Source of the DNA: Pandoraea sp. ASV26
GTDB taxonomy: Bacteria > Pseudomonadota > Gammaproteobacteria > Burkholderiales > Burkholderiaceae
Reading direction: 5' to 3'
Assembly (NCBI RefSeq): GCF_016428915.1
Contig: NZ_JAELTP010000015.1
Location: 1 to 64,000, forward strand
Length of the DNA stretch: 64,000 nt
Numbering within the stretch: the stretch's first letter is position 1; every line of letters begins with the position of its first letter. Below are positions 19,342-30,687 of this stretch, piece after piece. Under the pieces are notes generated by a model. The model saw nothing but the letters and a program-made list of their open reading frames with translations, did not search any database and had not been told where the DNA came from. A program made the position numbers and the translations under genes.

Positions 19342-20187
19342 ATGCCAAACAATATTCGCCAACCACGCGCACGACTTGCCGTTTCCACCCTCGCCGCCGC
19401 GCTGTTTTCGGTCGCGGCCCTCGCACCGCTCGCCGCTCACGCTGACAAGCTCGACGACATCAAGAAGGCCGGCGTGCTGCGCGTCGCCACGTTCGACAGC
19501 AATCCGCCGTTCGGCTACGTCGACGCGAAATCGCACAAGATCGTCGGACTCGATGTCGACTACGCCAAAGCGCTCGCCGACAAGCTCGGCGTGAAGCTCG
19601 AAATCCAGCCGACGAACCCGGCCAACCGCATTCCGTTCCTCACGTCGAAGAAGGTCGACCTGGTGCTGGCGAACTTCACCATTACGGATGAGCGTGCCAA
19701 GCAGATCGACTTCAGCATTCCGTACTTCTCGTCGGGCCAGCAGTTCCTCGCGAAGAAGGGCACGCTGTCGTCGCCGGATCAACTGAGCGCGCTGCGCATC
19801 GGCGCGGACAAGGGCACGACCAACGAGATCACGCTGCGCGAGAAATTCCCGAAGGCCACGATCGTGGCGTTCGACGACACGCCGTTCGCGTTCGCCGCCC
19901 TGCGCACCGGCACGGTTCAGGCGATCACGCAGGATGGTCCGAAGCTCGTCGGCCTGCTGGCCAACGTGCCGGACAAGCAGAACTACGAGATCCCGGCCTT
20001 CACGATCTCGAACGACTACATGGGCGTGGGCATTCCCAAGGGCGAGCCCCGCCTGGTCGCGTTCGTGAACGACACGCTGCGCGGGCTCGAAAAGGACGGC
20101 GCCGCCGCCAACATTTACGACCGCTGGTTCGGCCCGAACACGGCCCAGCCGCTGCCGCGTCTGTTCAGGATCGGCGACAAGGTCTGA
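19342..20187 (+). CDS. Polar amino-acid ABC transporter substrate-binding protein
   Basis: This 281-residue periplasmic protein belongs to solute-binding family 3. The signal peptide ends at PLAAHA-DKLDD. The mature start (DDIKKAGVLRVATFDSNPPFGYVD), the VDLVLANFTITDERAKQIDFS stretch and the DKGTTNEITLREKFP loop are typical of glutamine/glutamate/aspartate-type binders. Two permease genes follow on the same strand after 79 and 61 bp, making an importer operon. No ATP-binding subunit gene is adjacent. Confidence 0.92.
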   Translation: MPNNIRQPRARLAVSTLAAALFSVAALAPLAAHADKLDDIKKAGVLRVATFDSNPPFGYVDAKSHKIVGLDVDYAKALADKLGVKLEIQPTNPANRIPFLTSKKVDLVLANFTITDERAKQIDFSIPYFSSGQQFLAKKGTLSSPDQLSALRIGADKGTTNEITLREKFPKATIVAFDDTPFAFAALRTGTVQAITQDGPKLVGLLANVPDKQNYEIPAFTISNDYMGVGIPKGEPRLVAFVNDTLRGLEKDGAAANIYDRWFGPNTAQPLPRLFRIGDKV

Positions 20188-20266
20188 CGCCTGCCCGTCG
20201 GCCTTGCCGGGGCGCATGAGGTGAAAGCCTCGTGCGCACCCGGCGTTTTGCATTGGACATCCCGTC

Positions 20267-20989
20267 ATGATCGACTGGCTCGCCCCGAAATACGTCGGCT
20301 GGCTGCTGCAAGGCTTCGGCGTCACGCTCGCGCTCGCGATCGCGGTGGGCGCCACCGCCACCTGGCTTGGCTTCGGACTGGCGCTCGCGCGAGACTCGCG
20401 TCGCGCGCTGCTCGCGCGCCCCGCCACCGCCTTCGTCGCGCTCATGCGCAACACCCCGCTGCTGGTGCAACTGTTCTTCTGGTACTTCGGAGTGGCGGCG
20501 CTGCTGCCTGCCGATGCCGTGCAGTGGCTCTCGCAACCTCATCGCTGGCATCTCGTATTGTTCGACATTCACTGGCCGACGCTCGAGACGCTGGCCGGCT
20601 TTATCGGCCTCACGATCTACACGACGGCGTTTATCGGCGAGGAAATTCGCGCCGGACTGCGCGGTGTGCCCGCCGGACAGACGCACGCCGCCGCGGCCCT
20701 TGGACTGAGCCGCTTTGCCGTCTTTCGTCATGTGGTGCTGCCGCAGGCCGTGCGCATCGCCATGCCCCCGCTGTTCGGCCAGTACATGAACGTGGTGAAG
20801 AACTCGTCGCTGACGATGGCCATCGGACTGGCCGAACTGTCGTACGCCTCGCGGCAGGTAGAGACCGAAACGTTCAAGACATTTCAGGCGTTCGGCATCG
20901 CCACACTGCTCTATGTCGGCACGATTGCGCTGATCGAAGCCGTAAGCGTCGCCACCACGCATCGTCACGCAGCCGCCCCATCACGCTGA
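20267..20989 (+). CDS. Amino-acid ABC transporter permease, HisM/GlnP type
   Basis: This 240-residue inner-membrane protein has the three-family permease domain found in polar amino-acid importers. MRNTPLLVQLFFWYFG is the classical segment after TM2. The EAA loop that docks to the ATPase is EEIRAGLRGVPAGQTHAAAA followed by LGLSRFAVFRHVVLPQA. About five helices are predicted. It is the second gene of the importer operon. Confidence 0.92.
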   Translation: MIDWLAPKYVGWLLQGFGVTLALAIAVGATATWLGFGLALARDSRRALLARPATAFVALMRNTPLLVQLFFWYFGVAALLPADAVQWLSQPHRWHLVLFDIHWPTLETLAGFIGLTIYTTAFIGEEIRAGLRGVPAGQTHAAAALGLSRFAVFRHVVLPQAVRIAMPPLFGQYMNVVKNSSLTMAIGLAELSYASRQVETETFKTFQAFGIATLLYVGTIALIEAVSVATTHRHAAAPSR

Positions 20990-21050
20990 TTGCGCCGATT
21001 GCGCTGATCGTGCCGAGATGCACGCCCGAGAGACCTCCCGGAAGCCCCTC

Positions 21051-21933
21051 ATGAATTTCTCCGCCGTACTTGATAACCTGCCCTATCTGCTCTGGGGCGA
21101 CTTTCCCGACGGCCCGCTCTCAGGCGCTGCGCTCACGCTCGTGCTCGCCACGATCAGCGCGCTGGCGTCCGGCGTGCTGGGACTGGCGGGCGGCATCGCG
21201 CTCGCCATGCTTCGTGGGCCGGCGCGCTGGGTATTCACGTTCGTGATCGGCTTTTTCCGCGCCATTCCCGTATTGATGCTGATCTTCTGGACGTACTTTC
21301 TGCTGCCGATCCTGTTCAACGTGAACGTGCCCGGACTCGCCACGGTCGCCTGCGCGCTCGCGCTGATCGGGGGCGCGTATCTCTCGCATACGGTCTACGC
21401 GGGCATTCGCGGCGTGGGCACCGCGCAGTGGCAGGCGGGCCTCTCGCTCGGGCTCACGCGCGCACAGACACTGCGGCATATCGTGCTGCCGCAGGCGCTG
21501 CGCATCATGACGCCGTCGTTCATCAACCAGTGGGTATCGCTGGTCAAGGACACGTCGCTCGCGTACATCGTCGGCGTGGCGGAATTGTCTTTCGTCGCCA
21601 CGCAGGTCAATAGCCGGTTGATGGTTTATCCGGCGGAAGTGTTCGCCTTCGTCGCGCTGATCTACTTCGTGATGTGCAGCGCACTCGAATGGCTCTGCAC
21701 GAAGCTGCTCGGCAAGCCGTTGCGCCCGCAGGCCGACGCCATGAAAAAGCCCCGGCGTGGCTGGCAGCGCATCACGTCGATGCGTCTGCCGCGCCTGCCG
21801 GGGCTGGGGAGCCTGCTGAACCGCCTGAACCGCCTGAATCGCCGTGGCCGTCGCGAACGGTTCGAGCAGTTCGACCGATTCGACCCACGCCACGCGCCCG
21901 GCACGTTACCCGAGCGCGAGCGCCGTGTGGACT

Positions 21934-21956
<23 letters not shown>
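21051..21956 (+). CDS. Amino-acid ABC transporter permease with long basic C-terminal tail
   Basis: This is the second permease of the importer, 301 residues from ATG 21051 (GGAAG at 7 nt). The domain matches HisQ/GlnP-type permeases, with an EAA-like loop (GIRGVGTAQWQAGLSLGLTR). The family domain ends near residue 225 (ALEWLCTKLLGKPL). The remaining 75 residues are Arg/Asn/Phe-rich with short reiterations (NRLNRLNRR, RFEQFDRFD), are probably cytoplasmic, and are atypical. The 3' end overlaps the converging maeB gene by 23 bp. The tail may be a recent read-through extension. Confidence 0.88.
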
Positions 21957-24222
<2,266 letters not shown>

Positions 24223-24417
24223 GGCGTGTCGTCCTCGGTGAATGTCTCGGCTCTGGCTAGCGCTGCGGCCCGTTCTGAAGACGGTTACCGCCCTGGCGCA
24301 TCAGATGTCCGGCCATTCTAGGCAGACGCCAGCGGCGGGCGATTCTGAATTACTATGGGGGCATCATATTTTCGATATAAGCCCGGAGCATCGGGGGTTT
24401 CAGGGGATTGAGGACAG

Positions 24418-25389
24418 ATGGGCGCGGTGCCATTCGACACGGGGGAAGCGGTTCGGCGACTGACGACCCGGCTCAAGATGCGTCATCTCGTGCTGTTGCT
24501 GCAAATTCAGCAGCACGGCTCGCTCACGCGAGTGGCCGAGCACATGGCGACGAGCCAGCCGGCGGTCACGAGCGCCCTCGCGGAACTCGAAAGCATGCTC
24601 GGGGGCGCGTTGTTCGACCGCACGCCGCGCGGCATGACGCCAACGCCACTGGGGGCCGTCGTCCTCGCCCGCGCGCAAGCGATGGTGCACGACCTGGACC
24701 ATCTCACGCGCGACATCGAAGCCGTGATGGCCGGGCATGCGGCGCGGCTTCAGGTCGGCGTGATCCCCTACATCTCGGGCAAGACACTCGCCGCCGCCAT
24801 CCAGCAAACCCTCGCCCAGATTCCCCAGCGGCTGACCGTCACCCTGCATGAAGGCACCAGCGAGTCGCTGATGGCGCAGCTGCGCGATCACACGCTCGAC
24901 GTCGTGATCGGACGCGCGGCGGCCAGCGTCGATCTGACGCAGGTGCAGTTCGAAGTGCTGCATCACCAGATGCCACGCGTGGTGGCCAGCCGCCGTCTGG
25001 CCGCGCGGCTCGCACGCAGCGCGCCCGTGTGGTCGCAACTGGCCGAGCTGGACTGGGTGATGGGCGCGCCCAACACCCCGATGCGCGACCAACTGTCCGA
25101 TCTGTTCCTGCACGCGGGCGTGGTACCGCCGGTGCCTGTCGTCGAGAGCTTTTCGTCACGCCTGACCGGGGAGTTGCTGGCGAGCAGCGAACGCGCGGTG
25201 TCACTGCTGCCGGCCGACATTGCCGAGGAACTCGTGCGCGTGGCCGGTGTGGCGGTCGTGCCGTGGTCGCTCACGTGGACGCTGCCGCCCGTGGCAATGT
25301 TCACCCGCCGTGAAAACCCGCGCGAGACGCATCGCCTCTTCACGCAGGCGCTGCGAACGCAGTATCAGACGATGACCGGGGCGACGTGA
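24418..25389 (+). CDS. LysR-family transcriptional regulator
   Basis: This 323-residue regulator has the winged helix at about residues 20-75 (LKMRHLVLLLQIQQHGSLTR... TSQPAVTSALAELE) and a two-lobed effector domain from about 105. The opening resembles the GbpR/CbbR-like group that controls sugar or aromatic acid genes. ATG 24418 is preceded by GAGGAC. It diverges from maeB, with 195 bp between, which contain an ATAT-TTTCG-ATAT inverted repeat (about 24366-24378) that could be its binding site. Control of maeB is inference from position. Confidence 0.87.
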   Translation: MGAVPFDTGEAVRRLTTRLKMRHLVLLLQIQQHGSLTRVAEHMATSQPAVTSALAELESMLGGALFDRTPRGMTPTPLGAVVLARAQAMVHDLDHLTRDIEAVMAGHAARLQVGVIPYISGKTLAAAIQQTLAQIPQRLTVTLHEGTSESLMAQLRDHTLDVVIGRAAASVDLTQVQFEVLHHQMPRVVASRRLAARLARSAPVWSQLAELDWVMGAPNTPMRDQLSDLFLHAGVVPPVPVVESFSSRLTGELLASSERAVSLLPADIAEELVRVAGVAVVPWSLTWTLPPVAMFTRRENPRETHRLFTQALRTQYQTMTGAT

Positions 25390-25557
25390 GCGTTGCCAGC
25401 CTCGTCAGCGCTGGCGGCGCCGCTTTACGCCTCACGCCTCGCGGAAAGGCACGGAAAGGTCTTCTGACGTCAAAAACGGGCAATTTCGCGAAATAGACCC
25501 TTTTCGGCACGTTTGCCGCGCGATTGCCTGAGCGATGTCCCGCGTAAGGTGTCGTCC

Positions 25558-26832
25558 ATGAACGATGCCGTCCCTGCCCCCGCTCACACCGACGCGACCT
25601 CCACCGCCAACGCCCCGGTGGTCACGCCGTTTATCCCCTCGCCGCACCAGATCTTTCTGGCGCCCGCGCTGCTGCCGACGCAAGTCGGCCCCGCAGGTCT
25701 GCGCTTCGACTTCAACGACGGCGCCCGCGTGGTCATTCCCGATTTCGGCCAACCGCTGCCGTGGCGCGTGCGGATCAGCGATTTGCGCGACGACACCACG
25801 CTCATCGAGGTGTCGCTGTCCTCCGGGGTGGTGCGCAGCCCGGCCAAGTACTTCGTGCCGTACGGCATCACGATCTGGCTGAACGACGTGGTGGTCTTCG
25901 AGCATCGCTACGAGGCGCGCGATCAGGATGTGCTCGTGCAGTTTCCGCTCGCGGCGCTGGGCGACGTGCTGGGCTGGCTGCCCTACGCCCTGCGATTTGC
26001 CGAGACGCACGGTTGCCGGCTCGCCTGCGTGGTCACGCCTGCGGTGGCGGCGTTGTTCCGCGACGCCTATCCCGATGTGGATTTCGTCGCGCAAGACAAG
26101 GTGGAACGGCGCAAGTATTACGCGACGTACAACGTTGGCCTGTTCTTCGACGACAAGGAACTCGTGAAGCAGCCGCGCGACTTCCGCGAGACCGGACTGC
26201 ATCGCACGGCTGCCCACATTCTCGGCGTCGACGACACTGAAGCCCGCGCAGCGACGGCGTTGCCCGACGTGTCACGGCCGATGGCCGAGCCGTACGTGTG
26301 CATTGCCGTGCAGAGCACCGCGCAATGCAAATACTGGAACCGTCCGCACGGATGGAATGCCGTCGTGGCCGGCTTGCGTGAGCGCGGCATGCAGGTCGTG
26401 TGCATCGATCAGAAGGCGCGGCATGGCAAAGGGGATTTCTGGCAGTCGGTTCCGCAAGGCGCCATCGACGCCACCGGCGACCTGCCGCTGACAGAGCGTG
26501 CGCGCTGGCTGATGCACGCGAATGCGTTCATCGGCTTGTCGAGCGGGCTGGCTTGGCTCGCGTGGACCATGGGCACGCCGACGGTGCTCATCTCGGGCTT
26601 CACTCTGCCGCACAACGAGTTCGCGACCCCTTACCGCGTGAGCGCGCGAGACGTCTGCACCGGGTGCTGGCACGACCCCGCGCTACGCTACGATCACGAT
26701 GACTTTCACTGGTGCCCGCGACATAAAGGCACCGCGCGGGCGTTCGAATGCACGCGGGAAATTCGCCCGGAAGAGGTGTTGGCGGCCGTAGATCGGGTGC
26801 CGGCTGCGGCCGGGACGCGCACATCGCGCTGA
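25558..26832 (+). CDS. Autotransporter O-heptosyltransferase (TibC/BAHT type)
   Basis: This 424-residue cytoplasmic glycosyltransferase resembles the strand-loop-strand autotransporter heptosyltransferases, which add heptose to serines of self-associating autotransporter adhesins. The C-terminal GT-B-like half contains NRPHGWNAVVAGLRERGMQV and FIGLSSGLAWLAWTMGTPTV, as in ADP-heptose-dependent transferases. A Cys4 site (Cys367, Cys370, Cys386, Cys398; CX2CX15CX11C) matches the structural iron centre described for TibC, whose first three ligands have the same spacing. ATG 25558 has AAGGT 7 nt upstream. No autotransporter or heptose synthesis gene is within the window, so the acceptor must be encoded elsewhere. 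Confidence 0.8.
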   Translation: MNDAVPAPAHTDATSTANAPVVTPFIPSPHQIFLAPALLPTQVGPAGLRFDFNDGARVVIPDFGQPLPWRVRISDLRDDTTLIEVSLSSGVVRSPAKYFVPYGITIWLNDVVVFEHRYEARDQDVLVQFPLAALGDVLGWLPYALRFAETHGCRLACVVTPAVAALFRDAYPDVDFVAQDKVERRKYYATYNVGLFFDDKELVKQPRDFRETGLHRTAAHILGVDDTEARAATALPDVSRPMAEPYVCIAVQSTAQCKYWNRPHGWNAVVAGLRERGMQVVCIDQKARHGKGDFWQSVPQGAIDATGDLPLTERARWLMHANAFIGLSSGLAWLAWTMGTPTVLISGFTLPHNEFATPYRVSARDVCTGCWHDPALRYDHDDFHWCPRHKGTARAFECTREIRPEEVLAAVDRVPAAAGTRTSR

Positions 26833-26934
26833 GCGGAATATTCTTCACTTCCTGTGTCGCAATTCTGCCGTGCGCGCGAAGCAGCACGACTGGCTCAGCG
26901 TCGCCCGGTTGAACGAAGCGCAGTCCCGCCCCGC

Positions 26935-27951
26935 TCAATCCGGACGCCGCCGGAACGCCCACCAGCCAGCCGCGGCCGTGCCCGAGGCCACGATAGCCAC
27001 GAGTACCCAGAAGCCATGCGGATGGTCCGCCAGCGGAATACCGCCCACGTTCATGCCGAAGAAACCGGCCACGATATTGATGGGCAACGCGAGCACAGTC
27101 ACGACCGTCAGCGTGTAAATCGTGCGCTCGGTGCGCTCGCTGACCATCGCCGCAATCTCTTCCTGCAAGAGCTTGATGCGCTCGAGCAACGCCGACAGGT
27201 CGTTGAGCACCACCGCGAACTCTTCCGTCGCCTGACGGAATTCCTGCACATCTTCGGCGTGCCCCCACACGGGCGGACGACTCAGCAGCCGAAAGAGCGC
27301 CGCCGGCTCCGGCGCCAGCAGCCGCTGCAAGCGCACGAGCACCCGGCGCAACGACCCCAGATCCGCACGATTGCTCTCGATGCGTTGCTGCAACAACCGA
27401 TCCTCGACGGTATCCACCCGGCGGCTCGTCTCGCGCGCGATGCGCTCGAGCACATCCGCCTGATCGCGCAACAAATGCACCAGCAACGCCAATGGGGAAC
27501 GGAAGGCATCGCCGCGTTTGACCGACGCCCGCAGCTTGTCGATGGAACGCAGCGGCTTCACGCGGCCTGTCACCAGCAACCGGGCATTGGCCGCGACACG
27601 CAGCGTCGAAATCTCCGACTGCGCGATATCGAACGAGAAAATCACGTCGTTGATAACAGCAAGCAGCCAATCGTCGGAATGTTCGATGCGGGTGGAGCGA
27701 GACCCTTCCCCCAGGCTCTCGTAGAACTCGTCGGGCAGACTCAGATGCTGTTGCAGCCACTTTTCGCACGCCGCGTGCGCGAAGTTGAAATGCAGCCAGA
27801 GAAAACCATCCGCATGCTCGCCTTGCGCCAGCCATCCGAGCGCCGCGGCCGAATCGATCGGTTCGGGGGGCGCGCCGTCAGTAAAGCGGTAGCCGTAGAT
27901 CAGGCCAGCCTGATCGCAGCCATACGCGTTGTGAATCAGGTCGGCGAACAT
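26935..27951 (-). CDS. CorA-family divalent cation transporter (ZntB-like)
   Basis: This 338-residue protein has a long cytoplasmic N-terminal domain with a coiled-coil stalk (about 160-275) and two C-terminal helices. TM1 ends in the signature GMNVGGIP near residue 300, the selectivity motif of CorA-type channels. Overall length and the ZntB-like opening (GLIYGYRFTDGAPP) favour the ZntB subgroup, which moves zinc, rather than CorA magnesium channels. The GMNVGG form, instead of the canonical GMN followed by acidic residues, also fits ZntB. It stands alone, converging on the heptosyltransferase gene. Confidence 0.88.
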   Translation of the reverse strand: MFADLIHNAYGCDQAGLIYGYRFTDGAPPEPIDSAAALGWLAQGEHADGFLWLHFNFAHAACEKWLQQHLSLPDEFYESLGEGSRSTRIEHSDDWLLAVINDVIFSFDIAQSEISTLRVAANARLLVTGRVKPLRSIDKLRASVKRGDAFRSPLALLVHLLRDQADVLERIARETSRRVDTVEDRLLQQRIESNRADLGSLRRVLVRLQRLLAPEPAALFRLLSRPPVWGHAEDVQEFRQATEEFAVVLNDLSALLERIKLLQEEIAAMVSERTERTIYTLTVVTVLALPINIVAGFFGMNVGGIPLADHPHGFWVLVAIVASGTAAAGWWAFRRRPD

Positions 27952-28309
27952 GCGTGCGGTGTCTGAACGAACGTGGGGGAGTGAAGAATGTGAAGTGGCG
28001 CGAACCGCACAGCAGCACGGCGGGGTCTGCCATCATGACAATGTCACATTTCATTTTCATGACAAAACACCCTGCGCAGCAGACGGCCGCCAGCGCCGTC
28101 CCGGGCCTTCCGGCGGGGCTGAAGCCGGGCATCACGGGGAACCCGGCCAGTGCGATAGTCGTCAACGCCATGCGGGTGTCATAAAATCGTCGCATACTCG
28201 GACGCACCTTCGGGCACGCCATGCTCGCGGTATTCCACAGCGTCTGCCTGCCGTCACCCATGTTGCAAGGGTGCCTTTTGTGTTTTCTGGCCCGTAAGAG
28301 ATCGTCGCC
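27952..28309. other. Divergent intergenic region between the CorA-like gene and ppk2
   Basis: I see no gene in these 358 bp. A short palindrome TGACA-A-TGTCA lies at 28036-28046, followed by a CATGACA half-site 13 bp on. A TAAAAT-like box at about 28182 could be a -10 element for ppk2. Confidence 0.35.
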
Positions 28310-29230
28310 ATGACCAAATTCGATTCCGACGCCGACCACGACGCCTCGCTTGCGCGTCGTCTCCAAGATGACCTGATCGATAGCTACGACGAGGAGATCG
28401 AAATGGAGATCGACGACCTTCGCCTGCCGGGGGTGACCGATCTGACCGACGCCGCACGCGATGATCGCCTGCAATACTTTCGTGAGTTGTTCCGCCTGCA
28501 AGGCGAGCTCGTCAAATTGCAGGACTGGGTGATTCGCAGCCGTCATCGGCTCGTGGTGATCTTCGAAGGCCGCGACGCCGCCGGCAAGGGCGGTGCGATC
28601 AAGCGCATCACGCAGCGCCTGAATCCTCGCGTGTGCCGCGTGGCCGCCCTGCCCGCCCCCAACGATCGCGAGCGCACGCAGTGGTATTTCCAGCGCTACG
28701 TCCAGCACCTGCCCGCCGCCGGCGAAATCGTGCTGTTCGATCGCAGTTGGTACAACCGTGCAGGTGTCGAGCACGTGATGGGCTTTTGCACCGAGAGCGA
28801 GTACGAGGAGTTCTTCCGCTCGGTGCCCGAGTTCGAAAAGATGCTCGTGCGCAGCGGCATCCAGATCGTCAAATACTGGTTCTCGATCTCGGACGAAGAG
28901 CAGGAAGCGCGCTTTCTCGCCCGCATTCAGGACCCGCTCAAGCAGTGGAAGCTCAGCCCGATGGACCTGGAAAGCCGTCGTCGCTGGGAGAGCTACACGC
29001 GCGCCAAGGAAGTGATGATCGAGCGCACGCACATTCCCGAAGCGCCGTGGTGGGTGGTGCAGGCCGACGACAAGAAGCGCGCGCGTCTGAACTGCATTCA
29101 TCACCTGCTCGGGCAAGTGCCTTATCACGACGTGGAGCGCTCGCCCGTGGTGCTGCCCGAGCGCGCCCGCAGCGAAGACTACATGCGTCACCCGGTGGCC
29201 GATGAAATGATCGTGCCGGAGATTTACTGA
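28310..29230 (+). CDS. ppk2: Polyphosphate kinase 2 family protein
   Basis: This 306-residue cytoplasmic kinase transfers phosphate between polyphosphate and nucleotides. The P-loop GRDAAGKGG is at 87-95 and Walker B FDRSWYNR at 143-150; the lid segment is around residues 220-235 (SPMDLESRRRWESY). The length and single catalytic domain fit class I PPK2, which mainly uses polyphosphate to make GTP or ATP from diphosphates. It is monocistronic, ending in a hairpin at 29247-29280. Confidence 0.95.
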   Translation: MTKFDSDADHDASLARRLQDDLIDSYDEEIEMEIDDLRLPGVTDLTDAARDDRLQYFRELFRLQGELVKLQDWVIRSRHRLVVIFEGRDAAGKGGAIKRITQRLNPRVCRVAALPAPNDRERTQWYFQRYVQHLPAAGEIVLFDRSWYNRAGVEHVMGFCTESEYEEFFRSVPEFEKMLVRSGIQIVKYWFSISDEEQEARFLARIQDPLKQWKLSPMDLESRRRWESYTRAKEVMIERTHIPEAPWWVVQADDKKRARLNCIHHLLGQVPYHDVERSPVVLPERARSEDYMRHPVADEMIVPEIY

Positions 29231-29246
29231 GCCGGTGTGAAAGCCG

Positions 29247-29280
29247 GTGGCTCAGGCACGCGTCGCGGCGCCTGAGCCAC
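29247..29280. terminator. Hairpin between ppk2 and the histidine-kinase gene
   Basis: A perfect 11-bp stem GTGGCTCAGGC / GCCTGAGCCAC with a 12-nt loop sits 16 bp after the ppk2 stop, but there is no T-run on either side. It may be a processing or 3'-protecting structure rather than an intrinsic terminator. Confidence 0.5.
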
Positions 29281-29300
29281 CCGAGTCGGACCGACAACGA

Positions 29301-29349
29301 GGTGAAGACGTGGTGAAGACGTGGTGAATGCGCGGTGAAGACCCGGTGA
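29301..29349. repeat. 11-bp tandem repeat, unit GGTGAAGACGT
   Basis: Four full units, two perfect and two diverged, plus a partial fifth start at 29301, 29312, 29323, 29334 and 29345. The array ends exactly where the histidine-kinase stop codon begins. Such arrays vary in copy number; one change would not touch either flanking gene. Confidence 0.75.
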
Positions 29350-30687
29350 CTACGCGGCGCGAACGCCGGCAAGCGCGGGCGCCTGTGTCAGCGGCAAGCG
29401 CAACGTGACCCGCAGACCGCCGCTCGACGCCTTGTCCAGACGCACACTGCCCCCCAGCCCTTCCACCAACCGTCCGACCAGCGACAGACCGAGGCCGCAA
29501 TGGCCCTCGCCGCCGCGCGACGCGTCAAGACGCACGAACGGACGCATCGCCAGCGCCACCTGATCGTCCGGAATTCCCGCGCCCCAGTCGCTCACTTCGA
29601 TGCATCCTTCATCGCCCTCGCACCACGTTGCCAGACGCACCGGCGGCTCGCCATGCTCCAGCGCGTTGTCGACGAGATTCGACATCACGCGGTCGAGCAG
29701 CGTGCGCGGCAGCATGAAGTTCGGACCTGCGCGCAAATGGCACACAAACAGCGACGCGTCCCCCTCCGGCTCGGCGGCAGCAGGCGATGCCTTTGCCGCG
29801 TCGTCTTCGTCTGCCGGGAATTGTTCACGCAGGAAGGCGTCGACGCTCACGAGCGGGCTGGTGTCGGCCTCGTCGCGGGCGTAGGCGAGAAACTGCTGGA
29901 CGATGTGGTTGATGGACGCGATATCGCGCACGAACCCGTCGCGCGAACTGTCGTTGTCGATCAGGTCGGCACGCAAGCGCAAACGCGTGAGCGGCGACTT
30001 CAGATCGTGCGCAATGCCGGCCAGCATGATCGCCTGATTGTCTTCGGCTTCGGCGAGCCGCTTGGCCATGTCGTTGAAGGCGTGCGCCAGATCGCGCAAC
30101 TCGTGCGGCCCCTGCTCCGGCAGTAACGCGGGACGACGTCCGCGGGCAATCACCCGCGCCGCTTGCGCCACGCGCGCAATCGGCCGTTGCATCTGCCATG
30201 CCACCAGCAACGCCAGCAACACCGCGCCGATCAGAATGCCCACGGTCTCGCGCACGAACGGCGGCATCGGCGGCAAGTCCAGGCCGACGACAATCCATTC
30301 GTTACGCTGCGGCAGCAAGACCCACAAGCTGCCACGCTTGCGATCGTTGGTCAGATGTAACTGCGTGCCCGGCGGCAAACGCGAGAGCAATTCCTGACGC
30401 AGCCTGGCGGCGCGCTCGTCTTCCGCGCCATCGGCAAATGTCGGCGCGTCGGCCAGCGGCACGCGGCGAATGCCATGCGGCGGCGCCAGACTGCCGGGCG
30501 CGACCGCGCGCTGATCCACGCTCTGGATGGCGATGAGCACCCCGCGTGCAAAGCCGTCCACCTGCTGGCGGGGGCGCTGATAGAACACCAGCGCACTCCA
30601 CACGAGATGCATCACCAGCAAGACGGCGATGCCCAGCCATGCCATGCGCGCGAACAGCGAGTCGCGCAGCAGCCAACGCAGATTCAC
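29350..30687 (-). CDS. EnvZ-like sensor histidine kinase (second system)
   Basis: This 445-residue kinase has TM1 (about 14-36), a periplasmic sensor of about 110 residues including LPPGTQLHLT, TM2 (about 145-165), HAMP, His227 in GIAHDLKSPLTRLRLR, and an HATPase with NLVDNALEHG and GLGLSLV boxes. An Ala/Glu/Asp-rich insertion (about residues 290-310, EDDAAKASPAAAEPEGD) splits the region between the His domain and the ATPase. It overlaps its regulator gene by 4 bp (ATGA). It is a paralogue of the kinase at 9909-11183, with the same domain order and the same LPxGTQL sensor motif. Confidence 0.92.
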   Translation of the reverse strand: MNLRWLLRDSLFARMAWLGIAVLLVMHLVWSALVFYQRPRQQVDGFARGVLIAIQSVDQRAVAPGSLAPPHGIRRVPLADAPTFADGAEDERAARLRQELLSRLPPGTQLHLTNDRKRGSLWVLLPQRNEWIVVGLDLPPMPPFVRETVGILIGAVLLALLVAWQMQRPIARVAQAARVIARGRRPALLPEQGPHELRDLAHAFNDMAKRLAEAEDNQAIMLAGIAHDLKSPLTRLRLRADLIDNDSSRDGFVRDIASINHIVQQFLAYARDEADTSPLVSVDAFLREQFPADEDDAAKASPAAAEPEGDASLFVCHLRAGPNFMLPRTLLDRVMSNLVDNALEHGEPPVRLATWCEGDEGCIEVSDWGAGIPDDQVALAMRPFVRLDASRGGEGHCGLGLSLVGRLVEGLGGSVRLDKASSGGLRVTLRLPLTQAPALAGVRAA

